Under the pieces are notes generated by a model that saw nothing but the letters and a program-made list of their open reading frames with translations, was not told where the DNA came from and did not search any database. A program made the translations under genes and the position numbers. A stretch of 59,882 nucleotides of DNA from Burkholderiales bacterium (lineage in GTDB: Bacteria > Pseudomonadota > Gammaproteobacteria > Burkholderiales > Burkholderiaceae_C): the NCBI GenBank assembly GCA_003963115.1, contig RXJQ01000050.1, positions 1-59,882 on the forward strand, written 5' to 3'. Shown piece after piece: positions 18,120 through 27,045 of the stretch. Position 1 is the first letter of the stretch. The number at the start of each line of letters is the position of its first letter.

Positions 18120-18992
18120 TCAGGAGGCGGCGGGACAGGTCACCCAGATGATGTCGGTGCTGCTGGCCTTCATGCAGGTGTCGTTGGCCTGTGCATGGAA
18201 GGTGGCAGCCAGGGTGATGAGGCCGCTCAAGGACGGCGATAACTTTTGCAGGTCGGCCAGGTCGCTGCATGTCAGCTGCCCTGTCTGGCTGTCAAGCGAG
18301 ATGCGGATGTCGCAACTGCCTGACAGCGGCGCGAGGCGCATCTGGGCGGTCAGCGTGCCGATGCGCGTTGTGAGCGCTTGACGCAGGCCCTGGATGGCCT
18401 GCTCGCGCTGCATGGCGGCCGAGGTGTCGGGCGGCATCGCGGCCGGTGATGTGTTCCAGCGGCCATGGCCCATGGGGCGGCTGACGATGGGGGCGAAGAG
18501 GCTGGCGAATCGGGCGCCGGGGCGCTCGGCCGAGGTCTCCAGCGGCGGTGTGGGCTTGAGTGCGGGGAAGGCCTGTGCGGCGGTGGTGTCTTCCTCATGC
18601 GCGGTGGGCGCGGTGCTCGGTGCAGCTTGCACGGCCGCTTCATGGTGAGGCGCTGGATCAGGCTGGGGCTCGGGTGCGTGAGGCGCAGTTGCTTGCGCAT
18701 CAGGCGAGGCTGCGAGGGCGCGTGGGAGCGTGCGCGGGGCTATCGCCGGGTGGGGCGGTGCCACTGCTGGCGCGGCGGGCTTCCCCGTCCGATGCAGGCT
18801 CTGGGGTGCAGGCGATGGCGGCAGCAAGGTCACCATCAGGCCGCCCCGTTTCTGGCCGATGCTGGGAGGCGAGCCCTCGTTCATCCTGCTGTGCAGCCAG
18901 AGCCCCAAGGCCAGCGCATGCGCCAGCACGGACAGGGTAATGGCACCACCCATGCCGGGTAGGGCTGTTCCTGCGGTCCGTGGCTGCTGCAT
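18120..18992 (-). CDS. TonB-like Pro/Ala-rich membrane-anchored protein
   Basis: The 290-residue product from the ATG at 18992 has one N-terminal membrane helix (GAITLSVLAHALALGLWL), a long Pro/Ala-rich central region (about residues 40-180) and a compact C-terminal domain with two or three Cys, including SGSCDIRISLD and QLTCSDLA. This is the layout of TonB or TolA-type energy transducers, which span the periplasm. The C-terminal domain is not a canonical TonB fold that I can confirm. No exbB/exbD neighbours are present. It may be a TonB homologue or another periplasm-spanning protein. Confidence 0.6.
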   Translation of the reverse strand: MQQPRTAGTALPGMGGAITLSVLAHALALGLWLHSRMNEGSPPSIGQKRGGLMVTLLPPSPAPQSLHRTGKPAAPAVAPPHPAIAPRTLPRALAASPDAQATAPHAPEPQPDPAPHHEAAVQAAPSTAPTAHEEDTTAAQAFPALKPTPPLETSAERPGARFASLFAPIVSRPMGHGRWNTSPAAMPPDTSAAMQREQAIQGLRQALTTRIGTLTAQMRLAPLSGSCDIRISLDSQTGQLTCSDLADLQKLSPSLSGLITLAATFHAQANDTCMKASSTDIIWVTCPAAS

Positions 18993-19115
18993 GTGGCGAC
19001 GATAGCGCCCCTGCCGTCGCCTCAAACCCCTGAAAAAGCCGTGCGATCCGCGCCTGCTCGGGCCTGTCGCGGGGATGGTGAGGGCTTGATCCATGTCAAT
19101 GCAATGGCGGGCCCT

Positions 19116-19143
19116 CTTGAAAAAATAAGCGCGCCACCCATGT
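19116..19143 (+). promoter_or_regulatory. Sigma-32 (RpoH) heat-shock promoter of hsp20
   Basis: CTTGAAA (19116-19122) and CCCATGT (19137-19143) match the RpoH consensus CTTGAAA - 11 to 16 bases - CCCATNT exactly, with a 14-base spacer. It lies 53 bases before the hsp20 start at 19197. Expression of the small heat-shock protein should therefore rise upon heat or protein-folding stress. Confidence 0.88.
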
Positions 19144-19196
19144 TGCAGTCACTGGCAAATGGATGCCTTGGTTCAACCCACTTTCAGGAGATCGAC

Positions 19197-19610
19197 ATGA
19201 GCCATCTGACCCGTTACAACCCCGTTGACGAACTGTTTCGCGGTTTCTTCGTCAAGCCCATGGACCTGCCCGGCAATCTGCCCACCCAGCAGATCAAGAT
19301 GGACGTGACCGAGCAGGAAGCCGCCTACCTCGTGCACGCCGAGATCCCCGGTGCGAAGAAGGAAGACATCCACGTCGAGATCGAGGGTAACCAGGTGTCG
19401 ATTAGCAGCGAAGTCAAGCAGGAGAAAGAAGTCAAGGACGGCGAGCGGGTGCTGCGCTCCGAACGCTACTACGGCCAGGTTTCGCGCACCTTCCAGCTCG
19501 CCCATGACATTGACGATACCAAGGCGCAGGCCGCCTTCAACAACGGCGTGCTGGAGCTGACCCTGCCCAAGAAGGTGGCTGCCAACGGCAAGCGCTTGAC
19601 CATCAACTGA
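19197..19610 (+). CDS. Small heat-shock protein, Hsp20/alpha-crystallin family
   Basis: The 137-residue protein has the alpha-crystallin domain at about residues 35-130, with AEIPGAKKEDIHVEIEGN, the LRSERYYGQVSRTFQL strand region and the signature FNNGVLELTLPK near the C-terminus. It forms oligomers that hold unfolding proteins in a refoldable state without ATP. I start it at 19197, preceded by a CAGGAG ribosome site at 19185-19190; the frame is open further upstream but overlaps the promoter. A perfect sigma-32 promoter drives it. The next gene, mgtA, begins 57 bases downstream and could receive readthrough. Confidence 0.95.
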   Translation: MSHLTRYNPVDELFRGFFVKPMDLPGNLPTQQIKMDVTEQEAAYLVHAEIPGAKKEDIHVEIEGNQVSISSEVKQEKEVKDGERVLRSERYYGQVSRTFQLAHDIDDTKAQAAFNNGVLELTLPKKVAANGKRLTIN

Positions 19611-19667
19611 TAGTGCGCGGCATATTGCACAAACCTGACACGAGGTTGTGGCAGGCTTGTTGCATCC

Positions 19668-22295
19668 ATGCTGATTGATCACCCCCTATCCCCTTCCTCT
19701 TCGTCGGACCTGCCTGCACTGGCTTGCAAGCAGGCCGATGACATCCTGTGTGACCTGAAGTCGGATCGGGTGGGGTTGACCGAAGCAGAGGCTGCTCGTC
19801 GGCTCGCTCAATGGGGGCTCAACCAGGCCACGCCACCGGGCAGTCGGACCTTGTTGGTCCAGTTGTTGCAGCGCGTGGCCAATCCGCTCAACTTTCTGTT
19901 GATGGGGCTGTCGCTGATTTCGGTGCTGACAGGCAACGCCGAGTCGGCCCTCATCATCTTCCTGATGGTGGTGCTCAGCATCACCCTGGGCTTCGTGCAG
20001 GAGCGCCGCTCCGACAGGGCAGCCGCTGCCTTGCGTGCCATGGTGCACACCACGGCGGCGGTGTTGCGCAGACCCGATGGAGGCGACGTTGGACACGCTG
20101 AGCACAGCGTGCCTGCACCTCAGGAACGACCTATCGCACAACTGGTGCCCGGTGACATCGTGCATCTGTCGGCGGGCGACCTGATCCCAGCGGATGTGCT
20201 GTTGCTGTCGGCGCGCGATTTCTTCGTCAATGAAGCCGCCTTGACGGGCGAATCGCTGCCAGTCGAGAAATACGCTTTGGCCGAACAGCCTGGCGTGGAC
20301 TTGATGGCCTTGCGCAATGCCTGCTTCATGGGTACGCACGCTGCCAGTGGCACAGCAACGGCGGTGGTGGTTCACACCGGCCCGCGCGCGGTGTTTGGCG
20401 GCATCACGCAAGCCATGAGCGCGACACGCGGGCCCAGCAGCTTCGATATTGGCATCAACCGCTTCACCTGGCTGATGCTGCGTTTCATGCTGGTCATGGT
20501 GCCCATGGTCTTCGTGATCAATGGCCTGACCAAGCACGACTGGCTGGAGGCGCTGCTGTTCGCCACCGCCGTGGCCGTGGGCCTCACGCCCGAGATGCTG
20601 CCCATGCTGGTCACGGTGAACCTGGCCAAGGGCGCCCTGACGATGTCGCGCAAGAAGGTGATCGTCAAGCGCCTGCAGGCCATCCAGAACTTCGGTGCGA
20701 TGGACGTGCTGTGTACGGACAAGACCGGCACGCTCACGCAAGACCGCGTCATCCTCGAAAAATACGTGGACCTCGATGGCCAGCCCAGCGACTGGGTGCT
20801 GGACTTCGCCTACCTCAACAGCTATTACCAGTCCGGCCTGAAGAGCCAGCTGGACCAGGCCGTGCTCAAGTACACCGAGGTGCACAACAAGCTGCACGAG
20901 CAGGGGCTTTATCAAAAGGTCGATGAGATCCCGTTCGACTTCCAGCGTCGGCGCATGTCGGTGGTGGTGGAGGGGCAGGACAGGCGCCTGCTGATCTGCA
21001 AGGGTGCGGTGGAAGAGGTATTTACCGCCTGCACGATGGCCGAATCGGGCGGCGTGCACTTTGCGCTCGATGACAGCCATCTCGCGCGCGTGCAGGCCAC
21101 CAGCCGGGCGCTCAATGAAGATGGCTTTCGGGTGATTGCCATCGCTTACAAGCCGCTGGCCGCCGATCAACCGCCGGTGACCGTGGCCGATGAGTCCGAG
21201 ATGGTGCTGCTGGGCTTCATCGCGTTTCTCGATCCGCCCAAGGAGGGCGTGCGCGAAGCGGTGTCGGCATTGGCGCGGCATGGCGTGGCCGTGAAGATCC
21301 TGACGGGCGACAACGAGGTCGTCACGCGCAAGATCTGCAAGGAGGTGGACCTGCCTGTGAGCCGCATCCTGCTGGGCAGCGAGATCGAGGCGATGTCGCC
21401 GCTGCAATTGCGCGAGGCGGTCGAACAGGTGCAGGTGTTCGCCAAGCTCTCGCCGGCGCAGAAATCCAAGGTGATCGCGGCCTTGCGATCGCGTGGCCGC
21501 GTGGTCGGCTACCTGGGCGATGGCATCAACGACGGGCCGGCCCTGCGCGAGGCCGATGTGGGCGTGTCGGTGGACACGGCGGTAGACATCGCCAAAGAGT
21601 CGGCCGACATCATCCTGCTGGAAAAGAGCCTGCTGGTGCTGGACGACGGCGTGATCGAAGGCCGCAAGGTGTTTGGCAACCTGCTCAAGTACATCCGCAT
21701 GGGGGCGAGCTCCAACTTCGGCAACATGTTCAGCGTGCTGGGTGCGAGTGCCTGGCTGCCTTTTCTGCCGATGGCGCCCATCCAGGTGCTGACCAACAAC
21801 CTGCTGTATGACGTGTCGCAAACAGCCATTCCCACCGACGAGGTCGATCAGGAAGAGCTGATGCAGCCGCGCCGTTGGGAGATCGGGCACATCGCGCGCT
21901 TCATGCTGTTGGTCGGGCCCATCAGCTCGGTGTTCGACTATGTCACCTTCGCACTGATGTACTGGGTGTTCAAGGCCCAGAGTGCGGGGCAGGAGACCCT
22001 GTTCCACACGGGTTGGTTCGTGGAGTCGCTCCTGTCGCAGACGCTGATCATCCACGTCATCCGAACGGGGCGTCTGCCCTTCATCCAGAGTCGCGCGAGC
22101 AAGGCCTTGATGGGCACGACCCTGGCCGTGTGCGCCGTGGGTGTCTGGCTGCCTTATTCGCCTTTGGCGGCCTCATTGGGCCTGGTGGCGATGCCATGGA
22201 CCTACTGGCCAGCGCTGGCGGCCATCCTGCTGGCTTACCTCTTGTTGACCACCCTGGTGACGCGCTGGTTGCGCAGGCGCTTTCACCTGGCCTGA
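19668..22295 (+). CDS. mgtA: Magnesium-transporting P-type ATPase, MgtA type
   Basis: The 875-residue protein has all P-type ATPase landmarks: the actuator motif TGES (193-196), the phosphorylation motif DKTGTLT with Asp351, the TGDNE and GDGINDGPAL motifs of the catalytic core, and about ten membrane helices. The segment VGLTPEMLPM in M4 is typical of the MgtA/MgtB group, which import Mg2+ at low external concentration. Enteric mgtA has a long riboswitch leader; here only 57 bases separate it from hsp20, so such a leader is absent. Its last 13 bases overlap the convergent gene at 22283. Confidence 0.92.
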   Translation: MLIDHPLSPSSSSDLPALACKQADDILCDLKSDRVGLTEAEAARRLAQWGLNQATPPGSRTLLVQLLQRVANPLNFLLMGLSLISVLTGNAESALIIFLMVVLSITLGFVQERRSDRAAAALRAMVHTTAAVLRRPDGGDVGHAEHSVPAPQERPIAQLVPGDIVHLSAGDLIPADVLLLSARDFFVNEAALTGESLPVEKYALAEQPGVDLMALRNACFMGTHAASGTATAVVVHTGPRAVFGGITQAMSATRGPSSFDIGINRFTWLMLRFMLVMVPMVFVINGLTKHDWLEALLFATAVAVGLTPEMLPMLVTVNLAKGALTMSRKKVIVKRLQAIQNFGAMDVLCTDKTGTLTQDRVILEKYVDLDGQPSDWVLDFAYLNSYYQSGLKSQLDQAVLKYTEVHNKLHEQGLYQKVDEIPFDFQRRRMSVVVEGQDRRLLICKGAVEEVFTACTMAESGGVHFALDDSHLARVQATSRALNEDGFRVIAIAYKPLAADQPPVTVADESEMVLLGFIAFLDPPKEGVREAVSALARHGVAVKILTGDNEVVTRKICKEVDLPVSRILLGSEIEAMSPLQLREAVEQVQVFAKLSPAQKSKVIAALRSRGRVVGYLGDGINDGPALREADVGVSVDTAVDIAKESADIILLEKSLLVLDDGVIEGRKVFGNLLKYIRMGASSNFGNMFSVLGASAWLPFLPMAPIQVLTNNLLYDVSQTAIPTDEVDQEELMQPRRWEIGHIARFMLLVGPISSVFDYVTFALMYWVFKAQSAGQETLFHTGWFVESLLSQTLIIHVIRTGRLPFIQSRASKALMGTTLAVCAVGVWLPYSPLAASLGLVAMPWTYWPALAAILLAYLLLTTLVTRWLRRRFHLA

Positions 22296-23164
22296 TCGGC
22301 GGCGGGTGCGAGCGCGTCGGCCGGGGAGCGCTTGAGCACGGTCTGCCAGAAAAAGCCGTTCTGGAAGGCGAACAGCGCGAGCACCAGGAAGGTCTGCGAG
22401 GAGCTGTTGAACTGCCCGGCCGTGATGAAGCCCAGGAACACGATGGGCGAGACCACGATGGCCATGGCGCCATGCCGCAGGTGCGAGCGCCAGGAGGGCT
22501 TGCTGTCGTCGAGCATGTCGAACAGGGCCTTGGCCAGCATGCCCAGCAGCATGGCGATGAACAGGGGGCCATACAGCACGGCCTGCTCGCCAAGATTGGC
22601 GGTTTCGGGGGGCGAGTCGGTGCTGCTGTTGCCGGGCTTGGGTGGGGGCAGCGTGGGTGGGGTGTCGGGGGTGTCAGGGGCATCCGGCGCGGCGGCCTTG
22701 GTGGCGGGCTCGTCAGGCTGGGGCGGCGCGGGTGGCTCGTTCATCACCTTGGGGGGCTCGGCCGTGTTGTAAACGGCCTGGCGCACGGGCTTGTCGGCGG
22801 TTCCACTGGAGGTGCCGCGCTCGGCTGGCCGCCATTGCGACGCGAGGATCCAGCCGAACTGCCAGGGTTCATTGCTGCGTGGGTGCCGGTAGCCGATCTG
22901 GGACCATTCCTTGCTGCTGAAGCCGAAGTCGATGGCGCGACTCTGGCAGATCCAGACCACATGGCCCGCAGGCAGCCGATCCGTGCGCTGGCCTTGCCAG
23001 CCCAGGCCGGTCACGTAGCGCGGGGCCTCTTTGTAGACCTCGGCGCTGGCGCTCAGCACGGCCTTCTGTTCGCATGTCTGGGCGTGCACGCTGCCGGTGA
23101 GGCACCAGGCGCACAAGAGCCATGCCAGCCAGAGCCCGATTCCAAGCCGTCTTGGCTTCATCAC
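22283..23164 (-). CDS. Exported SH3-like protein with Pro-rich linker and C-terminal membrane helices
   Basis: The 293-residue product has a signal peptide (LWLAWLLCAWCLTGSVHAQ), then a region of about 110 residues with two Cys resembling a bacterial SH3-like fold, a Pro/Asp-rich linker at about 125-185 (PDEPATKAAAPDAPDTP) and two or three C-terminal membrane helices (LFIAMLLGMLAKALF, AIVVSPIVFLGFITAG, LVLALFAFQNGFF). No enzyme motif is seen. It probably anchors a periplasmic wall-binding or interaction module to the inner membrane. It overlaps the end of mgtA by 13 bases in convergent orientation. The SH3 assignment is tentative. Confidence 0.6.
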   Translation of the reverse strand: MMKPRRLGIGLWLAWLLCAWCLTGSVHAQTCEQKAVLSASAEVYKEAPRYVTGLGWQGQRTDRLPAGHVVWICQSRAIDFGFSSKEWSQIGYRHPRSNEPWQFGWILASQWRPAERGTSSGTADKPVRQAVYNTAEPPKVMNEPPAPPQPDEPATKAAAPDAPDTPDTPPTLPPPKPGNSSTDSPPETANLGEQAVLYGPLFIAMLLGMLAKALFDMLDDSKPSWRSHLRHGAMAIVVSPIVFLGFITAGQFNSSSQTFLVLALFAFQNGFFWQTVLKRSPADALAPAADQAR

Positions 23165-23396
23165 ACATTCCCCAAGGGTTTTGTCTGGAGAAAATTTTGT
23201 ACATCAAGCCTCGGGGCTTGTCGAGGTGCGTCATGGGTTCTAGGGGGGCGTCTCGGCCAAGTAAAAAATCCCTTCCAGGGCTCAAGCGGTGGGAAATCAA
23301 GCCGAAAAACCGGGCGGATCATCGCGCTTTGCTGAGGCTGCTTCGGCAAAGGGCGTCGCGGATAGTCTGAGCAGCATGTCTGAGCGGGTGAGCGCC

Positions 23397-24947
23397 ATGA
23401 AGCTGTCGGATGTCAAATTGGGCAAGAAGTTGGGGGCGGCCTTTGCCGCTTTGGTGCTGCTGACCGTCCTGGTGGGCGGCATGGCCTTGGGCCAGATGTC
23501 GCGCATCAATGCCAATACCGAAGACATCGCGACCAACTGGTTGCCCAGCATGAGGGTGCTCGCGGACATGCGCGATGCGCTGGATGAGTTTCGCCGTGGC
23601 GAGGCTTTGCACCTGATGGCGACCAGTGACCAGGATCGGTCCAGTGAAGAAGAGCGCATGGCCAAGGCCCACAAGCAGATCGATGATCTCCTGGTGCAAT
23701 ACGAGCCCATGATCAGCTCGCCCGAAGAGCGCAAGCTGGCCGATCAGATCAAGCAGCAGTTGGCGACCTACTTTGATGCCAACGCGACTTTGCTGGGCAT
23801 GTCGAAGAAAGGTGCCGCGCAGGCGACCGAATCGCTGCTGTACTACAAGGGGGCGTCGAGGACGGCGTTCCGGGCCCTGAGAGTGACGCTGAATGCCGAC
23901 ATCGACCTCAACAACAAGGGCTCGGATGTTGCATACAAAGAGGCCCAAGCCACCTATGGGCAAGCCCGTGCCTGGGTGCTGGTGCTGTTGTTGGGCGTGG
24001 TGGTGGTGGCGTCTTTCCTGGCTTGGTGGATCACGGGCATGGTGACGCGGCCCGTGAACGAGGCAGCCAGCGTGGCACGCCGAATCGCCGATGGCGATCT
24101 GTCTGCCCGGCTCCAGGTTGATGGGCACGACGAGATCGGCCAACTCATGCAGGCCTTGTCCGACATGAAGGACAACCTGGTGCAGATGGTCAGCGGCGTG
24201 CGGCTGAGTGCGGAAAGCGTGGCCACGGCCAGCTCGCAGATCGCCCAGGGTAACCAGGACCTGAGCCAGCGTACCGAAGAGCAGGCGTCGGCCCTGCAGC
24301 AGACGGCGGCATCGATGGAGCAACTGGGCTCCACCGTGACCCAGAACGCCGACAGCGCCCGCCAGGCCAATCAACTGGCCAATGGGGCATCTTCTGTGGC
24401 TGTACAAGGTGGTGAGGTCGTGAGCCAGGTTGTGGACACGATGAAGGACATCAACGACAGCTCACGCAAGATCGCCGACATCATCACGGTGATCGATGGC
24501 ATCGCCTTCCAGACCAATATCCTGGCCTTGAATGCGGCGGTGGAGGCGGCACGGGCTGGTGAGCAAGGACGCGGTTTCGCGGTGGTGGCTGGCGAGGTGC
24601 GCAACCTGGCGCAGCGCTCGGCGGAAGCGGCCAAGGAGATCAAAGGTTTGATCAACGCCAGTGTCGAACGCGTGGAGCGCGGCAGCGCACTGGTGGACGA
24701 GGCGGGTGCCACGATGCAGGAGGTGGTGACCGCCATCCGCCGCGTCAATGACATCGTGGGCGAGATATCCAGCGCCAGCACCGAGCAGAGCTCGGGTGTG
24801 TCGCAGGTCAGCGAAGCCGTCAGCCAGATGGACCAGGCCACGCAGCAAAACGCCGCGCTGGTCGAAGAAAGCGCGGCGGCGGCAGAGAGCCTCAAGCAGC
24901 AGGCGCAGCAGCTGGTGCAGGCCGTGGCCGTGTTCAAGCTGGCCTGA
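23397..24947 (+). CDS. Methyl-accepting chemotaxis protein with periplasmic four-helix sensor
   Basis: From the ATG at 23397 the 516-residue receptor begins [16 protein letters not shown]. It has TM1 at about 12-32, a periplasmic helical sensor of the 4HB_MCP type up to about 185, TM2 near 190-212, a HAMP domain ([22 protein letters not shown]) and the signalling coiled coil with the conserved tip [29 protein letters not shown]. It lacks a C-terminal CheR tether and ends AVAVFKLA. The frame is open to 23289, but the usual receptor start is the one chosen. It stands alone, away from che genes. The ligand is unknown. Confidence 0.93.
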   Translation: MKLSDVKLGKKLGAAFAALVLLTVLVGGMALGQMSRINANTEDIATNWLPSMRVLADMRDALDEFRRGEALHLMATSDQDRSSEEERMAKAHKQIDDLLVQYEPMISSPEERKLADQIKQQLATYFDANATLLGMSKKGAAQATESLLYYKGASRTAFRALRVTLNADIDLNNKGSDVAYKEAQATYGQARAWVLVLLLGVVVVASFLAWWITGMVTRPVNEAASVARRIADGDLSARLQVDGHDEIGQLMQALSDMKDNLVQMVSGVRLSAESVATASSQIAQGNQDLSQRTEEQASALQQTAASMEQLGSTVTQNADSARQANQLANGASSVAVQGGEVVSQVVDTMKDINDSSRKIADIITVIDGIAFQTNILALNAAVEAARAGEQGRGFAVVAGEVRNLAQRSAEAAKEIKGLINASVERVERGSALVDEAGATMQEVVTAIRRVNDIVGEISSASTEQSSGVSQVSEAVSQMDQATQQNAALVEESAAAAESLKQQAQQLVQAVAVFKLA

Positions 24948-24967
24948 CGCTCAGCTCAATCTGACGT

Positions 24968-25834
24968 TCAAGCGGGCGTCAGCATGCGGGCGTGGTGAGC
25001 CAGGTGGTCCGCCACGAAGCTTTGTATGAAGTAGTAGCCATGGTCATAGCCCGCATGGCGGCGCAGCGTGAGCGGCTGACCGATCTGGGCGCAGGCGGCT
25101 TCGAGCTTGTCGGGGTGCAGCTGCGTGGCCAGGAACTTGTCGGCCAGGCCCTGGTCAATCAGGATGCCTTGCGGGTAGGGTGGCATCGGGTACTCGGCCA
25201 TCAGCGCGCAGGCATCATGGGCCATCCACGGGCCGCGATCAGGGCCGAGGTAACCAGTGAAGGCCTTCTCACCCCACGGGCATTGCGATGGCGCGGCAAT
25301 CGGTGCCAGGGCCGATACCGACTGGTACAGCCCGGGGTTGCGCAAGGCCAGCGTCAAGGCGCCATGGCCGCCCATGGAGTGCCCGAAGATGCCCACGCGG
25401 TTCAGGTCCACGGGCAGGTGGTGATCGACCAGCGCGTGCAACTCCTGCGTGATGTAGCTTTCCATCTGCCAGTTGGCGGACCAGGGGGCTTGGGTGGCAT
25501 CCAGGTAGAAGCCGGCCCCCACGCCGAAGTCCCAGTCATCTGCCTCGCCAGGGAGGTTGGCGCCGCGCGGGCTGGTGTCGGGTGTGACGATGGCCAGGCC
25601 CAGTGCGGCGGCATGCTGCTGCGCACCGGCCTTGATGGCGAAGGTTTCTTCCGTGCAGGTGAGCCCCGCCAGGCAGAACAGCACGGGCACCTTGGCGCCG
25701 GCATGCAAGGCTTGCGGTGGCAGGTAGACGCCGAACTGCATGGGCAGGCCGATGGCAGCCGAAGCGTGGCGGTAGAAGCGCTGCACGCCGCCGAAACAGG
25801 CGTGCTCGCTGAGCAGCTCCAGGGGGCTGGACAT
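24968..25834 (-). CDS. fghA: S-formylglutathione hydrolase
   Basis: The 288-residue alpha/beta-hydrolase has the nucleophile elbow GHSMGGHGAL with Ser153, the CLAGLTCTEETF segment characteristic of esterase D/FghA enzymes, a catalytic Asp in the GLADKFL region and His in YDHGYYF. It hydrolyses S-formylglutathione to formate and glutathione, the second step of glutathione-dependent formaldehyde detoxification. Its ATG overlaps the stop codon of the dehydrogenase gene (TGATG), which is the normal frmA-frmB order. Length is standard. Confidence 0.95.
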   Translation of the reverse strand: MSSPLELLSEHACFGGVQRFYRHASAAIGLPMQFGVYLPPQALHAGAKVPVLFCLAGLTCTEETFAIKAGAQQHAAALGLAIVTPDTSPRGANLPGEADDWDFGVGAGFYLDATQAPWSANWQMESYITQELHALVDHHLPVDLNRVGIFGHSMGGHGALTLALRNPGLYQSVSALAPIAAPSQCPWGEKAFTGYLGPDRGPWMAHDACALMAEYPMPPYPQGILIDQGLADKFLATQLHPDKLEAACAQIGQPLTLRRHAGYDHGYYFIQSFVADHLAHHARMLTPA

Positions 25835-26952
25835 CAGAACACCACAACGGAACGGATGGACTCGCCCCGCTTCATCAGGTCGAAGCCTTCGTTGATCTGG
25901 TCCAGGCGCAGCTTGTGCGTGATCAGGCTGTCGATGTTGAGCTTGCCGTCCATGTACCAGTCCACGATCTTGGGCACATCGGTGCGGCCGCGTGCGCCGC
26001 CGAAGGCCGAGCCTTCCCACTTACGGCCGGTCACCAGCTGGAAGGGGCGCGTGCTGATCTCGGCACCGGCCTCCGCCACGCCGATGATGATGCTGCGCCC
26101 CCAGCCTTTGTGGCAGCACTCCAGGGCCTGGCGCATGGTGGCCGTGCTGCCAATGCATTCGAAGCTGTAGTCGGCGCCGCCGTCGGTCAGTTGCACGATG
26201 GTGTCGACCAGGTTGCCGCCGCTGGCCGCGATGTCCCTGGGGTTGAGAAAGTGCGTCATGCCGAACTGGCGCGCCATGGCTTCGCGGCCAGGGTTGAGGT
26301 CGATGCCGATGATCTTGTCGGCGCCCACCATCCTGGCCCCCTGGATGACGTTCAGGCCGATGCCGCCCAGACCGAAGACGACCACGTTCGCACCTGCTTC
26401 GACCTTGGCCGTGAACAGCACGGCACCGACGCCGGTGGTCACGCCGCAGCCGATGTAGCAGACGGTCTCGAACGGCGCGTCCTCACGGATCTTGGCCAGC
26501 GCGATCTCGGGCACCACGACGTAGTTGCTGAAGGTGGAGGTGCCCATGTAGTGCAGCACGGGCTGGCCATTGAGCGAGAAGCGCGCGCTGCCATCGGGCA
26601 TCAGGCCCTTGCCCTGCGTGGCGCGGATCTTCTGGCAGAGATTGGTCTTGCGCGAGAGGCAGAACTTGCACTCGCGGCACTCGGGTGTGTAGAGCGGGAT
26701 GACGTGGTCGCCCGCACGCAGTGACTTGACACCCGGTCCGGTGTCGACCACCACGCCCGCGCCTTCATGGCCCAGCACGGCGGGGAAGAGGCCTTCGGGG
26801 TCGGCGCCCGAGAGGGTGTAGTAGTCCGTGTGGCAGATGCCCGTGGCCTTGATCTCGACCAGCACCTCGCCTTCACGGGGTCCTTGCAGGTCCAGCTCTT
26901 CGATGGTCAGGGGGGCGCCTGCTTTCCAGGCGACGGCGGCTTTGGTTTTCAT
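25834..26952 (-). CDS. frmA: S-(hydroxymethyl)glutathione dehydrogenase, class III alcohol dehydrogenase
   Basis: The 372-residue zinc dehydrogenase shows the catalytic zinc site (Cys in GICHTDYY, His in GHEGAG, Cys in YIGCGVTTG), the structural zinc cluster CRECKFCLSRKTNLC, and the NAD-binding Rossmann motif GLGGIGLNVIQGARM. It oxidises S-hydroxymethylglutathione, the spontaneous adduct of formaldehyde and glutathione, to S-formylglutathione. fghA follows with overlapping codons. No frmR-type repressor gene is adjacent, so control is unclear. The start at 26952 has a GGAGC-type ribosome site 6-10 bases upstream. Confidence 0.95.
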   Translation of the reverse strand: MKTKAAVAWKAGAPLTIEELDLQGPREGEVLVEIKATGICHTDYYTLSGADPEGLFPAVLGHEGAGVVVDTGPGVKSLRAGDHVIPLYTPECRECKFCLSRKTNLCQKIRATQGKGLMPDGSARFSLNGQPVLHYMGTSTFSNYVVVPEIALAKIREDAPFETVCYIGCGVTTGVGAVLFTAKVEAGANVVVFGLGGIGLNVIQGARMVGADKIIGIDLNPGREAMARQFGMTHFLNPRDIAASGGNLVDTIVQLTDGGADYSFECIGSTATMRQALECCHKGWGRSIIIGVAEAGAEISTRPFQLVTGRKWEGSAFGGARGRTDVPKIVDWYMDGKLNIDSLITHKLRLDQINEGFDLMKRGESIRSVVVF

Positions 26953-27045
26953 GGGGGCTCCTTGCTGCTTGCTGTGGATGTGCTGAGCCGCACTATTCCA
27001 CAGCTTGTGAGGAAACGCCCCTGCTTGGCCGCTACTTCTTGGTCA

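Noticed and set aside
19611..19667. Mg2+ riboswitch leader before mgtA
   Set aside because: Only 57 bases separate hsp20 and mgtA, too short for the known mgtA leader, and no such structure is visible.
19686..22055. 789-codon antisense frame across mgtA
   Set aside because: mgtA motifs are complete on the plus strand; the antisense protein has no domain and biased His/Gln/Asp composition.
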